NCBI GenBank assembly: GCA_017557665.1
Contig: JAFYYI010000073.1
Coordinates: forward strand, 1-17,523
Source of the DNA: Muribaculaceae bacterium
GTDB lineage: Bacteria; Bacteroidota; Bacteroidia; Bacteroidales; Muribaculaceae
DNA length: 17,523 bases
Direction of reading: 5' to 3'
A program made the translations under genes and the position numbers. Every line of letters begins with the position of its first letter. Position 1 is the stretch's first letter. Shown one piece after another: positions 6,429 through 13,884 of the stretch. The notes below the pieces were generated by a model. That model worked only from the letters and a program-made list of their open reading frames with translations. It searched no databases and had not been told where the DNA came from.

Positions 6429-6794
6429 CTGCAAATTTGTCACGCCCACACCATAAAATCCTAACAAATTTTTAATATATTCAGCCCAGTTTAGAATTTT
6501 TGACACTTCCGGCCCAAAAACCGACGATTTCTCACCCCACCACCCCCATTTCCATCCAATCCGTAACCATCAATCCCATCCACAATATCTTTATCATGGC
6601 TCAATTATAGTGCTTAAACAGAGTGCCCCCCATAGGATGCCCATTAATAACACAAATAATTATAACAAGGCCTATTTTACGGGTGGGGAATCGGTTTTCG
6701 GGGGGAATGCTTGGTGTGTATTGAAAAAAATTGTAATTTCGCATGTTTAAAGCGAACTTTACGTTAGATTATTGACCAAATACAGAATAAGTAT
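6429..6794. other. Divergent intergenic region between phosphofructokinase and rfbA
   Basis: No supported gene. It holds G- and C-runs (GCCCCCC near 6625 and CGGGGGG near 6700, able to pair over about 75 bp) and the promoter for the sugar operon. Nothing else is recognisable. Confidence 0.5.
6711..6741 (+). promoter_or_regulatory. Putative promoter of the rfbA operon
   Basis: TTGG at 6711-6714, 19 bp spacer, then TAATTTCG at 6734-6741, one mismatch to TAnnTTTG. The spacing is right for Bacteroidales promoters. Transcription would start about 45 bp before rfbA. Confidence 0.45.
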
Positions 6795-7676
6795 ATGAAA
6801 GGAATCGTATTGGCAGGCGGCTCTGGAACAAGGCTTTATCCAGTGACCAAGGGTATCTCGAAGCAGCTGATACCCATCTATGACAAGCCAATGGTGTACT
6901 ATCCCATCTCGGTGCTGATGCTGGCCGGCATCCGTGAGATTCTCATCATCTCTACCCCTCAGGACCTGCCGATGTTCCGCAGGCTGCTGGGCGACGGCAA
7001 GGATATCGGTGTGCGCTTTGAGTACGCCGAACAGCCGCGTCCCGAGGGCCTGGCCCAGGCATTCATCATCGGCGAGGAGTTCATCGGTGACGACTCGGCC
7101 TGCCTCGTGCTTGGCGACAACATCTTCTACGGCCAGAGTTTCACGCGCATGCTGATGGATGCTGTGGAGCGCACCGAGCGTGAGAACGTGTGCACGCTGT
7201 GGGCCTATGCCGTGAAGGACCCGAACCGCTTCGGCGTGGTGGCCTTCGACGAGACGGGCAAGGCTAACAGCCTGGAGGAGAAACCCGAGCATCCCAAGAG
7301 CAACTATGCGGTGACGGGACTGTATTTCTATCCCAATGATGTGGTGGAGATTGCCAAGCACATCAAGCCCAGCGCTCGTGGCGAACTGGAAATCACGACG
7401 GTCAACCAGGAGTTCCTGGCTCAGGACCGCGTCCATGTGCAGACTCTGGGCCGCGGCTTCGCATGGCTCGACACGGGCACGAGTGAGTCGATGGCCGACG
7501 CCTCCAACTTCATCGGCACCATCGTGAACATGCAGGGCGTGCAGGTGGCCGCACTCGAGGAAATCGCTTTCCGCAAGGGCTGGATTGACGCCGACCAACT
7601 GATGGCACTTGCCTTGCCCATGCAGAAGAACAATTACGGACAATACCTGATCAGACTGGCACAGAATGGCAAATGA
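6795..7676 (+). CDS. rfbA: Glucose-1-phosphate thymidylyltransferase (293 aa)
   Basis: [18 protein letters not shown] carries the nucleotide-binding signature; [23 protein letters not shown], the EKP motif at [26 protein letters not shown] and FAWLDTGT follow in the RmlA order, and the length is typical. The enzyme joins dTTP and glucose-1-phosphate to dTDP-glucose in the cytoplasm, the first step to dTDP-deoxysugars. Its 3' end overlaps the next gene by 11 bp, so translation is probably coupled. The next genes use a dTDP-4-keto-6-deoxysugar, which needs RmlB, not encoded in this window. Confidence 0.96.
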   Translation: MKGIVLAGGSGTRLYPVTKGISKQLIPIYDKPMVYYPISVLMLAGIREILIISTPQDLPMFRRLLGDGKDIGVRFEYAEQPRPEGLAQAFIIGEEFIGDDSACLVLGDNIFYGQSFTRMLMDAVERTERENVCTLWAYAVKDPNRFGVVAFDETGKANSLEEKPEHPKSNYAVTGLYFYPNDVVEIAKHIKPSARGELEITTVNQEFLAQDRVHVQTLGRGFAWLDTGTSESMADASNFIGTIVNMQGVQVAALEEIAFRKGWIDADQLMALALPMQKNNYGQYLIRLAQNGK

Positions 7677-8091
7677 CGATATCAAGACAGTTCGACTGAT
7701 TGAGCTGTCCAAAATCAAAGACCCTCGCGGCAATCTGACGGCCATCGAGAGCGGTATCAGCATCCCCTTTGAGGTGATGCGCGACTACTGGATCTATGAT
7801 GTGCCTAGCGGCATGTGGCGCGATGGCCACGCCTTCAGGAAGCAAGAGGAGTTCTTGGTAGCCCTGAGCGGCAGTTTTGATGTCGTTGTAAATGACGGTG
7901 TAAAGGAACAGACGTTCCATCTCTCCCACCCCCAAATCGGCCTGTACATTCCCAACATGATGTGGCGCCACATCCACAATTTCTCCACCAATGCCGTCAC
8001 GCTGGTGCTGTCCAGCATGCTCTATGACCCAAATGACTATATCGAAGACTTTGATGAATATAAAAAACTAAAAAACCAATCCGATGAATAG
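7666..8091 (+). CDS. FdtA/WxcM-like sugar 3,4-ketoisomerase paralogue, first copy (141 aa)
   Basis: A single cupin domain. [12 protein letters not shown] near 19-30 and [21 protein letters not shown] at 43-63 are followed by the strand pair [12 protein letters not shown]; the C-terminus [13 protein letters not shown] matches the DYIRDYDEF signature of FdtA, QdtA and WxcM C-terminal domains. Those enzymes move the keto group of dTDP-4-keto-6-deoxyglucose from C4 to C3. In the family the active site carries an H-x-H pair; here it is His55-Ala-Phe57, so the second His is missing. It overlaps both neighbours (11 bp and 8 bp). It may be a less active or structural partner of the next gene product, or have another stereochemistry. 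Confidence 0.85.
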   Translation: MANDDIKTVRLIELSKIKDPRGNLTAIESGISIPFEVMRDYWIYDVPSGMWRDGHAFRKQEEFLVALSGSFDVVVNDGVKEQTFHLSHPQIGLYIPNMMWRHIHNFSTNAVTLVLSSMLYDPNDYIEDFDEYKKLKNQSDE

Positions 8092-8539
8092 TACTGAGAA
8101 AATCCAAATTCACAAACAATCCCGTATCAGCGACTGCCGCATCATCAGCCTCAGCAAGCATCACCACGCCAACGGCAACCTTACAGCCGTGAACAATGGC
8201 GTGGAGCTGCCGTTTGATATCCAGCGCACGTTCTACATCTATGATGTGCCCGGAGGTGCCGAGCGTGGGGGACACAGTCATTACACCTGCCACGAGTTCA
8301 TCATCGCCATCAGCGGCAGCTTTGACGTGATTGTTGATGACGGCTCCGACCAGTTCACCTACACGCTCAACCGACCCTTCCAGGGGTTGCTCGTCGTTCC
8401 GGGCATCTGGCGCACGCTGAAGAATTTCTCATCGGGTTCGGTTTGTCTGGCGCTGGCATCACACCACTTTGACGAGGACGATTATGTGAGAGACTATGAC
8501 GAGTTTCTCAAGCTAAAAGATATTCAATCAGAACAATAA
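8084..8539 (+). CDS. FdtA/QdtA-like dTDP-sugar 3,4-ketoisomerase, second copy (151 aa)
   Basis: ATG 8084 overlaps the preceding stop codon. The cupin has NGNLTAVNNG, then YDVPGGAERGGHSHYTCHEF with the full H-x-H pair (His64, His66), ISGSFDVIVDDG, and the C-terminal DEDDYVRDYDEFLKL signature. It is expected to convert dTDP-4-keto-6-deoxyglucose to the 3-keto isomer, the substrate of the aminotransferase that follows. Whether the product is of galacto (Fuc3N) or gluco (Qui3N) type cannot be told from sequence alone. Compared with the first copy this one keeps the family active site. Confidence 0.88.
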   Translation: MNSTEKIQIHKQSRISDCRIISLSKHHHANGNLTAVNNGVELPFDIQRTFYIYDVPGGAERGGHSHYTCHEFIIAISGSFDVIVDDGSDQFTYTLNRPFQGLLVVPGIWRTLKNFSSGSVCLALASHHFDEDDYVRDYDEFLKLKDIQSEQ

Positions 8540-8565
8540 ACACCACACTATTAGAACATTACAGC

Positions 8566-9696
8566 ATGAGACAATACCCGTTTCTGGACTTGGCTTTAAC
8601 CAATGCGCCATATATGGATGAACTCAAGGCAGCAGCCTGTGAAGTAATTGAACGCGGCCGATACCTGCACGGCACCCAAACCGAGTTGCTAGAGCAAGAA
8701 ATCGCTGCGCTATGCCAAGCACAGCACTGCATCGGCGTGAGCAATGGCCTGGATGCGCTCAAACTTATCCTGCGCGCCTACATGGAGTTGGGGCTCCTGA
8801 CCGAAGGCGACGAGGTGATTGTACCGGCTAACACCTACGTGGCCAGCATGCTCGCCATCAGCCTGAACGGACTGGTGCCCGTGCTGTGTGACCCCAGCGA
8901 GGTCACCATGAACCTGGACTCCAGCCTGCTGGAAGAGCTCATCACACCTCGCACGCGTGCCGTCATGCCGGTCCACCTGTATGGTACCCCCTGCTGGGAT
9001 GACCAATTGATGAAAGTCGCACGCGAACACAACCTGCTCATCATCGAGGACAACGCCCAAGCCATCGGCGCCCGAAGCGCGGTGCCTGGCCTGAACGGCA
9101 CGTCGGTCACTGCAGGGCTCGGCCATGCCGCCGGCATCAGCTTCTACCCCACCAAGAACCTGGGAGCACTGGGCGACGGCGGTGCCGTAGTGACCAACAA
9201 CGACGAACTGGCAGCGACGGTGAGAGCCCTGGCCAACTATGGCTCGGACCGCCGTTACCACAACATCATGCTCGGCTACAACTGCCGCCTCGACGAGATA
9301 CAGGCCGCCATGTTGCGCGTGAAGTTACGCTACCTGATGAAGGAGAACGAAATCCGCAACGAGGTGGCCCGCACCTACCACGAGTGCATCAACAATCCGC
9401 ACGTCAAGACGCCGAACTTCATCGAGGGCACGGTGCAGACGTGGCACCAGTACGTGGTGCGCGTTGAAGGCGACCGCGACGGATTCCGCAAATTCCTGGC
9501 CGAGAACTGCGTGGGCACCGACATTCACTATGCCGTGCCGGCTCATCTCCAACCTTGCTACAAGGACCTGAAACACGCTCCGCTGCCCATGACCGAGCAG
9601 CTGGCCAACGAAGTCGTCTCGCTGCCCATCGCCCACCCCATCACGCCCGACGATGCCCGGGTGATTGCCGACGTCATCAACAGTTATCAAGGCTGA
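8566..9696 (+). CDS. DegT/DnrJ/EryC1-family PLP sugar aminotransferase, FdtB/QdtB-like (376 aa)
   Basis: Motifs in order: GVSNGLDAL (57-65), PANTYVAS (87-94), PVHLYG (135-140), IEDNAQAIGA (160-169, with Asp162 expected to contact the pyridine N), FYPTKNLGALGDGG (193-206) with Lys197 as PLP lysine, and YNCRLDEIQAAML. This is a complete sugar aminotransferase that would transfer an amino group from glutamate to the 3-keto sugar made by the cupin isomerase, giving dTDP-3-amino-3,6-dideoxyhexose. Gap of 26 bp to the gene before and 19 bp to the one after: same operon. No dedicated N-acyltransferase of the FdtC type follows. Confidence 0.93.
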   Translation: MRQYPFLDLALTNAPYMDELKAAACEVIERGRYLHGTQTELLEQEIAALCQAQHCIGVSNGLDALKLILRAYMELGLLTEGDEVIVPANTYVASMLAISLNGLVPVLCDPSEVTMNLDSSLLEELITPRTRAVMPVHLYGTPCWDDQLMKVAREHNLLIIEDNAQAIGARSAVPGLNGTSVTAGLGHAAGISFYPTKNLGALGDGGAVVTNNDELAATVRALANYGSDRRYHNIMLGYNCRLDEIQAAMLRVKLRYLMKENEIRNEVARTYHECINNPHVKTPNFIEGTVQTWHQYVVRVEGDRDGFRKFLAENCVGTDIHYAVPAHLQPCYKDLKHAPLPMTEQLANEVVSLPIAHPITPDDARVIADVINSYQG

Positions 9697-9715
9697 CACC
9701 TGTCACGAGTAGACC

Positions 9716-10774
9716 ATGTTGAAAAAGGGAATGAAACGGTTTGTCCTGCTCAGCTTGCTGGCATTACTGCCGGTGATGCTGGTGGTGGCGCTGTATGTCG
9801 TCAAGGACCCGTTCCGCGTTGTCAAGCCCTATAGCGGCAAGGTCTATAATCCCGGCGACACCATGGTCCTCACCATCAATTGGGGCCATGTCACCATCGA
9901 GTCCTATAAGTACTTTGACCCTGAAGGACACTACGACTCGTTCATCTTCGGTTCCTCGCTGTCAGGCTACTACCGCATCCAGGACTGGCAGCGTCACCTG
10001 CCGGCTGATGCCCGCCCGTTCCATTTCAACGCCTCGCGCGAGACACTGTACGGCATCCTGAACAAACTCAAGTACCTCACGGCCCACGGTGCGACGATAA
10101 AAAATGCCCTCATCATCATGGAGGACGAGATGCTCATGCGTCAACCGCTGGACAACGACGTGCTGTTCGTGCAGCATCCCCAAACCACTAAGGACATCTC
10201 ATGGTGGAAATTCCACCAGCTCTACTTCAACGCCTATCGCCGCCCCGAGTTGATTGCCTACCTGCTGTGCCCGGGGACGATGGCGCAGCGCATGCTCGAC
10301 GAGGGGTATGCCACCACCGACATCACCACACGCATCGAGTCCATCAATGAGGGCTACTACCGCCAAGCCGACTCGCTGATTGCCGTGAATCCAAGCGAAT
10401 TCTACACTCCTGAGCATCTGGCGCGTTACGCACTGCCAATCAAGGAATTGCCCTGCCAGTCCAAAATCACCGTCCCTGTCGATGCCGTGCTCAACGCCAT
10501 CGCCACCATCCTCAAGCAACACGGAGCCGACTACCAGGTCATCATCCCGCCTCACTACGGCTATGAAGCCATCGGCAGCAGCGACCTGTATCAGCTGGAA
10601 CTCATCTTCGGGCAAGACAGGGTACACGACTTCAGCCACGACCCCAAAATGGGCATCGACCTGCACTACTACTATGACGATGGCCACCTGATCGCCCAAG
10701 CGTGCGCACAACTCATGGACAGCGCCTACAATACCGTGACACTGCCCTCACCCTACCTGAAAGCCTCGAATTGA
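9716..10774 (+). CDS. Membrane-anchored SGNH/DltD-like protein of the sugar operon (352 aa)
   Basis: Starts MLKKGMKRF, with an uncleaved anchor at about 9-29 (VLLSLLALLPVMLVVALYVV), then a large extracytoplasmic domain. FIFGSSLSGYY (77-86) resembles the nucleophile block of SGNH/DltD/AlgX-type proteins (candidate Ser81), and Asp321-Asp-Gly-His324 fits the C-terminal DxxH pair. VIIPPHYG lies between. Such proteins act as O-acyl transferases or esterases on surface polymers; this substrate is unknown. As last gene of the amino-sugar operon it may modify the glycan made with that sugar. A 7-bp array begins at the base after its stop codon. Confidence 0.75.
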   Translation: MLKKGMKRFVLLSLLALLPVMLVVALYVVKDPFRVVKPYSGKVYNPGDTMVLTINWGHVTIESYKYFDPEGHYDSFIFGSSLSGYYRIQDWQRHLPADARPFHFNASRETLYGILNKLKYLTAHGATIKNALIIMEDEMLMRQPLDNDVLFVQHPQTTKDISWWKFHQLYFNAYRRPELIAYLLCPGTMAQRMLDEGYATTDITTRIESINEGYYRQADSLIAVNPSEFYTPEHLARYALPIKELPCQSKITVPVDAVLNAIATILKQHGADYQVIIPPHYGYEAIGSSDLYQLELIFGQDRVHDFSHDPKMGIDLHYYYDDGHLIAQACAQLMDSAYNTVTLPSPYLKASN

Positions 10775-10901
10775 ATTAGGAATTAGGAGTTAGAAATTAG
10801 GAGCAACATCCAGCTAATGCCTAACACCTAAAGCCTAATGTCTAAAGTCTGATGTCTAAAGTCTGATGTCTAAAGCCTAAAGCCTAACGCCTAAAGTCTA
10901 T
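10775..10901. repeat. Opposed 7-bp tandem arrays (4 + about 13 units)
   Basis: Left arm on the plus strand at 10775-10802: attagga, attagga, gttagaa, attagga, starting at the base after the TGA of the preceding gene. Right arm at 10811-10901, uninterrupted 7-bp phase: cagctaa, tgcctaa, cacctaa, agcctaa, tgtctaa, agtctga, tgtctaa, agtctga, tgtctaa, agcctaa, agcctaa, cgcctaa, agtctat. The last unit contains the TAG stop codon of the convergent HU-LysM gene. Same layout as at 4595-4703: each arm reads TTAGRNN in the sense of the gene it abuts. Confidence 0.9.
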
Positions 10902-12457
10902 TTAAGGTACTCCATGGACTTGATTTGGGCCTTGCGGAGGCTGGCTTTGTCCTTGGCATTGATGCCGTATTTTTCGGCAGGTGGAATCACGACTCGGGTA
11001 CCGGGCGTAATGTTGTTGGGATTAGAGACGATGCCACGATTCTTGTTTTCCTCGTAGATATAGACCCAGAACCACTGGCTGCCGTAATGCTTTTGGGCAA
11101 GCGTAGTCAGCACTTCCTGGCTGGTGATGACCGCGGTGACTTCGCCTGATTTGATTTGGCCAGACGATGCGGTAGTCGCAACGGGCTTGATTTCCTCCTG
11201 TTTGGGCTCTGACTTCGGTTCGGCCTTAGTCTCTTCCTTAATTTCCTTTTTAGTGTCGGCTTTATCGTTCGACGCCAGTTGCTTGCCTGAAGCGTCATCT
11301 GCATCTCCGGTAATGGTATCGGCCATGACAATTTCTTGCTCGTGTTTCTCGGCCTCTTGCTTGCCATTGCTCCACATCAGCAGCCATGCCACGGTTGCGA
11401 CCGCCAGCAGGCCAAGGAGCGACCACAGCCATCGCCTGTTGGGTTTGCGTGAAGCCTCCTCAATCTGTTCAGGAGTCGGGGTGTAGACATTGCGTGGCTC
11501 GGGGCGGTAGAAGTGCCGCTTGGAGTCATTTGCTTCTTCCTCTTCGGGCTCAGGAACAGGCTGGCTGGGACCATCAATGGGGATGCCAACCAACATCGGT
11601 TTACGTTCCGGCAGATCCGATGCCACAGCTTTGACAGGCTCCTCTTGGACAGGTTCAGATTTGGTTTCTTGAACAGGTGCTTGAACAGGCTCAACTGCGG
11701 GTTCAGGCTCGGGCTCGACTGCAGGCTCGGGCTCTGGTTCAACTGCGGGCTCGGGCTCGACTGCAGGTTCAGGTTCGGGCTCGGGTTTGACTGCGGGCTC
11801 AGGCTCTGGTTCGACTGCGGGCTCAGGTTTAACCTCGACGGCAGGCTTGGGCTCGTCAGGTTCGGGAGCGTCCTCGGGCACGGGTGCCGGCTCGAGTTCA
11901 GGGCCTAACACCGGGATAAACTCGTGAACAGGAGCAGGTCCAGGTTCATATTCGGGAGCGGTATCGGGAACGGGGGCAGGCCCCAGGTCGGGAATAATAT
12001 CGGCTGCGGGCTTGACAACAGGCTCTTCTACGGCTTTGACAGGGGCCGGCTGTTGTTCCGTTCCTGCTAAAGCGGCATCATCAAAGGCTGAAGGATATTG
12101 CGTGTCGATGGCTGCGAGGTCCTCATCGGTCACCGAATCGTCAAGAACGACACTCTCGAACTGGGCGAACGGCTGGTTCACGGCCTCGGCAAGCGATTTG
12201 TCGGGAATAAAGGTCAAGCGGCTGTAACCGGCAACTTCCTTGAAGGTGCCAGTCTTTCGGTTTTTTGTCCTGCGAGGCTTGACTTTGGCAATCCTGAAGT
12301 CACCGATGCCCTTGATTTTCACTGATTCACCCTCGATGAGAGACTGTGAAACGGTAGCAAAGAGTTCACGCAAGAACAATTCACACACGCGCTCGCTGGT
12401 CGAGGTCGCCTCGGCCATCATGCGGGCCAATTCCACTAATGTGATTTCTGTATTCAT
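10898..12457 (-). CDS. HU/IHF-like DNA-binding domain fused to Pro/Glu-rich linker, one TM helix and LysM domain (519 aa)
   Basis: Residues 1-95 form an HU/IHF-type domain (VKIKGIGDFRIAKVKPR, then RKTGTFKEVAGYSRLTFIP, with a basic DNA-binding arm). Residues about 135-310 are Pro-, Glu- and Ala-rich with EPEPAV repeats at 209-257. KPNRR (338-342) precedes one TM helix at about 343-362, so by the positive-inside rule the N-terminus is cytoplasmic. After a charged linker, residues about 441-492 (VITSQEVLTTLAQKHYGSQW, later NPNNITPGTRVVIPP) form a LysM-like domain, which in known proteins binds peptidoglycan. Inferred role: tether between DNA and cell wall. A small HU gene lies 18 bp upstream and a strong AGGAGG precedes the start. 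Ends in TAG inside the repeat array. Confidence 0.88.
   Translation of the reverse strand: MNTEITLVELARMMAEATSTSERVCELFLRELFATVSQSLIEGESVKIKGIGDFRIAKVKPRRTKNRKTGTFKEVAGYSRLTFIPDKSLAEAVNQPFAQFESVVLDDSVTDEDLAAIDTQYPSAFDDAALAGTEQQPAPVKAVEEPVVKPAADIIPDLGPAPVPDTAPEYEPGPAPVHEFIPVLGPELEPAPVPEDAPEPDEPKPAVEVKPEPAVEPEPEPAVKPEPEPEPAVEPEPAVEPEPEPAVEPEPEPAVEPVQAPVQETKSEPVQEEPVKAVASDLPERKPMLVGIPIDGPSQPVPEPEEEEANDSKRHFYRPEPRNVYTPTPEQIEEASRKPNRRWLWSLLGLLAVATVAWLLMWSNGKQEAEKHEQEIVMADTITGDADDASGKQLASNDKADTKKEIKEETKAEPKSEPKQEEIKPVATTASSGQIKSGEVTAVITSQEVLTTLAQKHYGSQWFWVYIYEENKNRGIVSNPNNITPGTRVVIPPAEKYGINAKDKASLRKAQIKSMEYLK
11687..11833 (-). repeat. In-frame repeats coding EPEPAV units
   Basis: Codes residues 209-257 of the HU-LysM protein: repeated blocks PEPAVEPE, PEPAVKPE and so on, each of 6 to 10 residues. 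The DNA alternates ggctcgggctcg with gactgcagg or gactgcggg. Length variation between strains is likely. A stiff Pro-Glu spacer of about 50 residues results. Confidence 0.85.
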
Positions 12458-12462
12458 GCTCG

Positions 12463-12472
12463 ACTTCCTCCT
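12463..12472 (-). promoter_or_regulatory. Strong Shine-Dalgarno of the HU-LysM gene
   Basis: The minus strand reads AAGGAGGAAG, ending 5 bp before the ATG (AGGAGG core 9 bp before it). It lies within the 18-bp gap after the small HU gene. Most other genes here have no such match, so strong translation of the distal gene is suggested. Confidence 0.75.
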
Positions 12473-12475
12473 TAA

Positions 12476-12748
12476 TTACTTGAGTTTTGTTTTGAGCACA
12501 TTGCTCACTTTAAACGTCAACGCCACTTTAGGAGGCACGAGTGTACGCTTTCCCGTGGAGGAATTCATCGTCACGTGCTCCTGGCGCATTTCCGGCTCAA
12601 ATGAGCCAAATCCGGGAATATGCACACTGTCCATTTCGCCGCATCGCGTTCCCAGCACGCCAGCGAACGCCTCTATCAACTTGTTCACATCTTCGGTCGA
12701 GCGTCCTAAATTCTCAGCCACGGTCTCAACCAGTTTTTTGCTATCCAT
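12476..12748 (-). CDS. HU-family DNA-binding protein (90 aa)
   Basis: ATG 12748 (MDSKKLVETVAENLG) is the family start; an upstream ATG at 12775 overlaps the promoter. The protein is of normal HU length: helical N-part (RSTEDVNKLIEAFAGVLGTRC), then HIPGFGSFEPEM (the GxGxF signature), a basic arm with SSTGKRTLVPP, and C-terminal VALTFKVSNVLKTKLK. It binds and bends DNA as a dimer in the nucleoid. It is the first gene of a two-gene operon with the HU-LysM fusion; the two may form mixed dimers (inference). Confidence 0.92.
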   Translation of the reverse strand: MDSKKLVETVAENLGRSTEDVNKLIEAFAGVLGTRCGEMDSVHIPGFGSFEPEMRQEHVTMNSSTGKRTLVPPKVALTFKVSNVLKTKLK

Positions 12749-12772
12749 AGGTTTTGTTATAATTATAATCTG

Positions 12773-12780
12773 CAAAATTA
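12773..12780 (-). promoter_or_regulatory. -7 box (TAATTTTG) of the HU operon
   Basis: Exact TAnnTTTG match, 25 bp before the start codon. The surrounding 17 bp, ATAGTTAATTTTGCAGA, are identical to those at the XRE gene promoter (4151-4167). With the opposite box at 12812-12820 it forms a 9-bp inverted repeat caaaattaa/ttaattttg. Confidence 0.6.
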
Positions 12781-12789
12781 ACTATAATT

Positions 12790-12820
12790 TTTGTCATTTG
12801 GTAATTTTCATTTAATTTTG
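12790..12820 (+). promoter_or_regulatory. Promoter of the D-2-hydroxyacid dehydrogenase
   Basis: TTTG at 12790-12793, 19-bp spacer, TAATTTTG at 12813-12820: an exact match in both boxes and spacing to the Bacteroidales consensus. Expected start near 12826, giving a leader of about 33 nt. Confidence 0.75.
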
Positions 12821-12858
12821 TGAATCATTATTACAATAAATACCGAAATCTATTAATT

Positions 12859-13818
12859 ATGAGAAAAATCGTTATTCTTGACGGATATGCCGGCAATCCC
12901 GGCGACCTCTCCTGGGAACCGATGAAGGCCCTGGCGCCTTGTGACATCTACGACTTTGGCACCGCCGATACCGTACTCGAGCGCTGCCAGGGCGCCGAAA
13001 TGGTATTGACCAACAAAGTCCCTATCGATGCCGATGCCATCGCTCAGCTGCCTGACCTGAAGTACATCGGCGTGATGGCAACAGGATTCAATGTCGTGGA
13101 CAGCGCCGAGGCCGCCCGTCGCGGCATCATCGTGACCAACGTGCCGGCCTACAGCACCGACAGCGTGGCCCAGCTCACCATCGCCCACCTGTTGAACATC
13201 TGCTGGCAGCCCCAGCACTATACCGATGAGGCCCACGACCTGAAGTGGACCAACTGCGGCAGTTACGCCTATTTTAACACGCCACTCATCGAGTTGGCAG
13301 GCAAGCAGATGGGTATCGTAGGCCTGGGCAACATCGGCAGCGCCGTGGCACGCATGGCCCTGGCGATGAACATGCGCGTGATGGCCTATACCAGCAAGAG
13401 TCAGGAGCAGTTGCCCGAGGGCATCATCAAGGCCGACAACCTGGAGCACCTGCTGCGCACCAGCGACGTGCTCACCATGCACTGCCCGCTCAATGCCGAC
13501 ACCACAGGCATGATCAATGCCGAGGGTCTGGCACTGATGAAGCAGGGATCCATCGTACTCAACATGGCTCGCGGCGCCCTGATTGTCGAGCAAGACCTAG
13601 CCGACGCGCTGAACAGCGGCCACCTGTATGCCGCCGCCATCGACTGTACGACCGTTGAGCCGCCTGCAGCCGATCATCCGCTGCTCACAGCTCGCAACTG
13701 CTACATCACGCCCCACATCGGCTGGACCAGCTTTGAGGCCCGTGAGCGCCTGATGGATGTCATCACCAGCAACGTCGCCGCCTATCTCGACGGCAAGCCT
13801 GTTAATGTTGTAAATTAA
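12859..13818 (+). CDS. D-2-hydroxyacid dehydrogenase, glycerate dehydrogenase-like (319 aa)
   Basis: ATG 12859 (MRKIVILDGYAGNPGDLSWE); a GTG at 12820 overlaps the -7 box and is rejected. The substrate domain has MATGFNVVDSAEAARRGI and NVPAYSTDSVAQ; the NAD-binding domain has GLGNIG near 167-172, HCPLNADTTGMIN, LNMARGALI with the catalytic Arg, TVEPP with the Glu, and ITPHIGWTS with the catalytic His. Family members reduce 2-keto acids with NAD(P)H; the opening resembles hydroxypyruvate/glycerate dehydrogenases, so a link to serine or glycerate metabolism is likely but not certain. It acts in the cytoplasm. A hairpin and a 7-bp array follow. Confidence 0.93.
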   Translation: MRKIVILDGYAGNPGDLSWEPMKALAPCDIYDFGTADTVLERCQGAEMVLTNKVPIDADAIAQLPDLKYIGVMATGFNVVDSAEAARRGIIVTNVPAYSTDSVAQLTIAHLLNICWQPQHYTDEAHDLKWTNCGSYAYFNTPLIELAGKQMGIVGLGNIGSAVARMALAMNMRVMAYTSKSQEQLPEGIIKADNLEHLLRTSDVLTMHCPLNADTTGMINAEGLALMKQGSIVLNMARGALIVEQDLADALNSGHLYAAAIDCTTVEPPAADHPLLTARNCYITPHIGWTSFEARERLMDVITSNVAAYLDGKPVNVVN

Positions 13819-13842
13819 TTCAAGTTTTTGGCAAAACTTGAA
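13819..13842 (+). terminator. Hairpin after the dehydrogenase gene
   Basis: TTCAAGTTTT (13819-13828) and AAAACTTGAA (13833-13842) form a perfect 10-bp stem with loop tggc, starting at the base after the stop codon. No separate T-tract follows, so termination is uncertain. Confidence 0.6.
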
Positions 13843-13870
13843 GTTGAGAGGTTAGAGTTTAGAGTTTAGT
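13843..13870 (+). repeat. 7-bp tandem array (4 units)
   Basis: gttgaga, ggttaga, gtttaga and gtttagt, directly after the hairpin. Orientation is TTAG-sense with respect to the plus-strand dehydrogenase gene before it. Confidence 0.75.
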
Positions 13871-13884
13871 AAATCATTCTAGAG

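Noticed and set aside
6759..7763. 334-codon minus-strand frame opposite rfbA
   Set aside because: Shadow of rfbA: His/Val/Leu/Ala-rich composition, no motif, and the plus strand encodes a complete RmlA.
12240..12815. 191-codon plus-strand frame across both HU genes
   Set aside because: Covers two genes and their promoter in antisense; no ribosome site or domain.
12853..13593. 246-codon minus-strand frame opposite the dehydrogenase
   Set aside because: His/Gly/Val-rich shadow; the plus-strand enzyme is complete and has an exact promoter.
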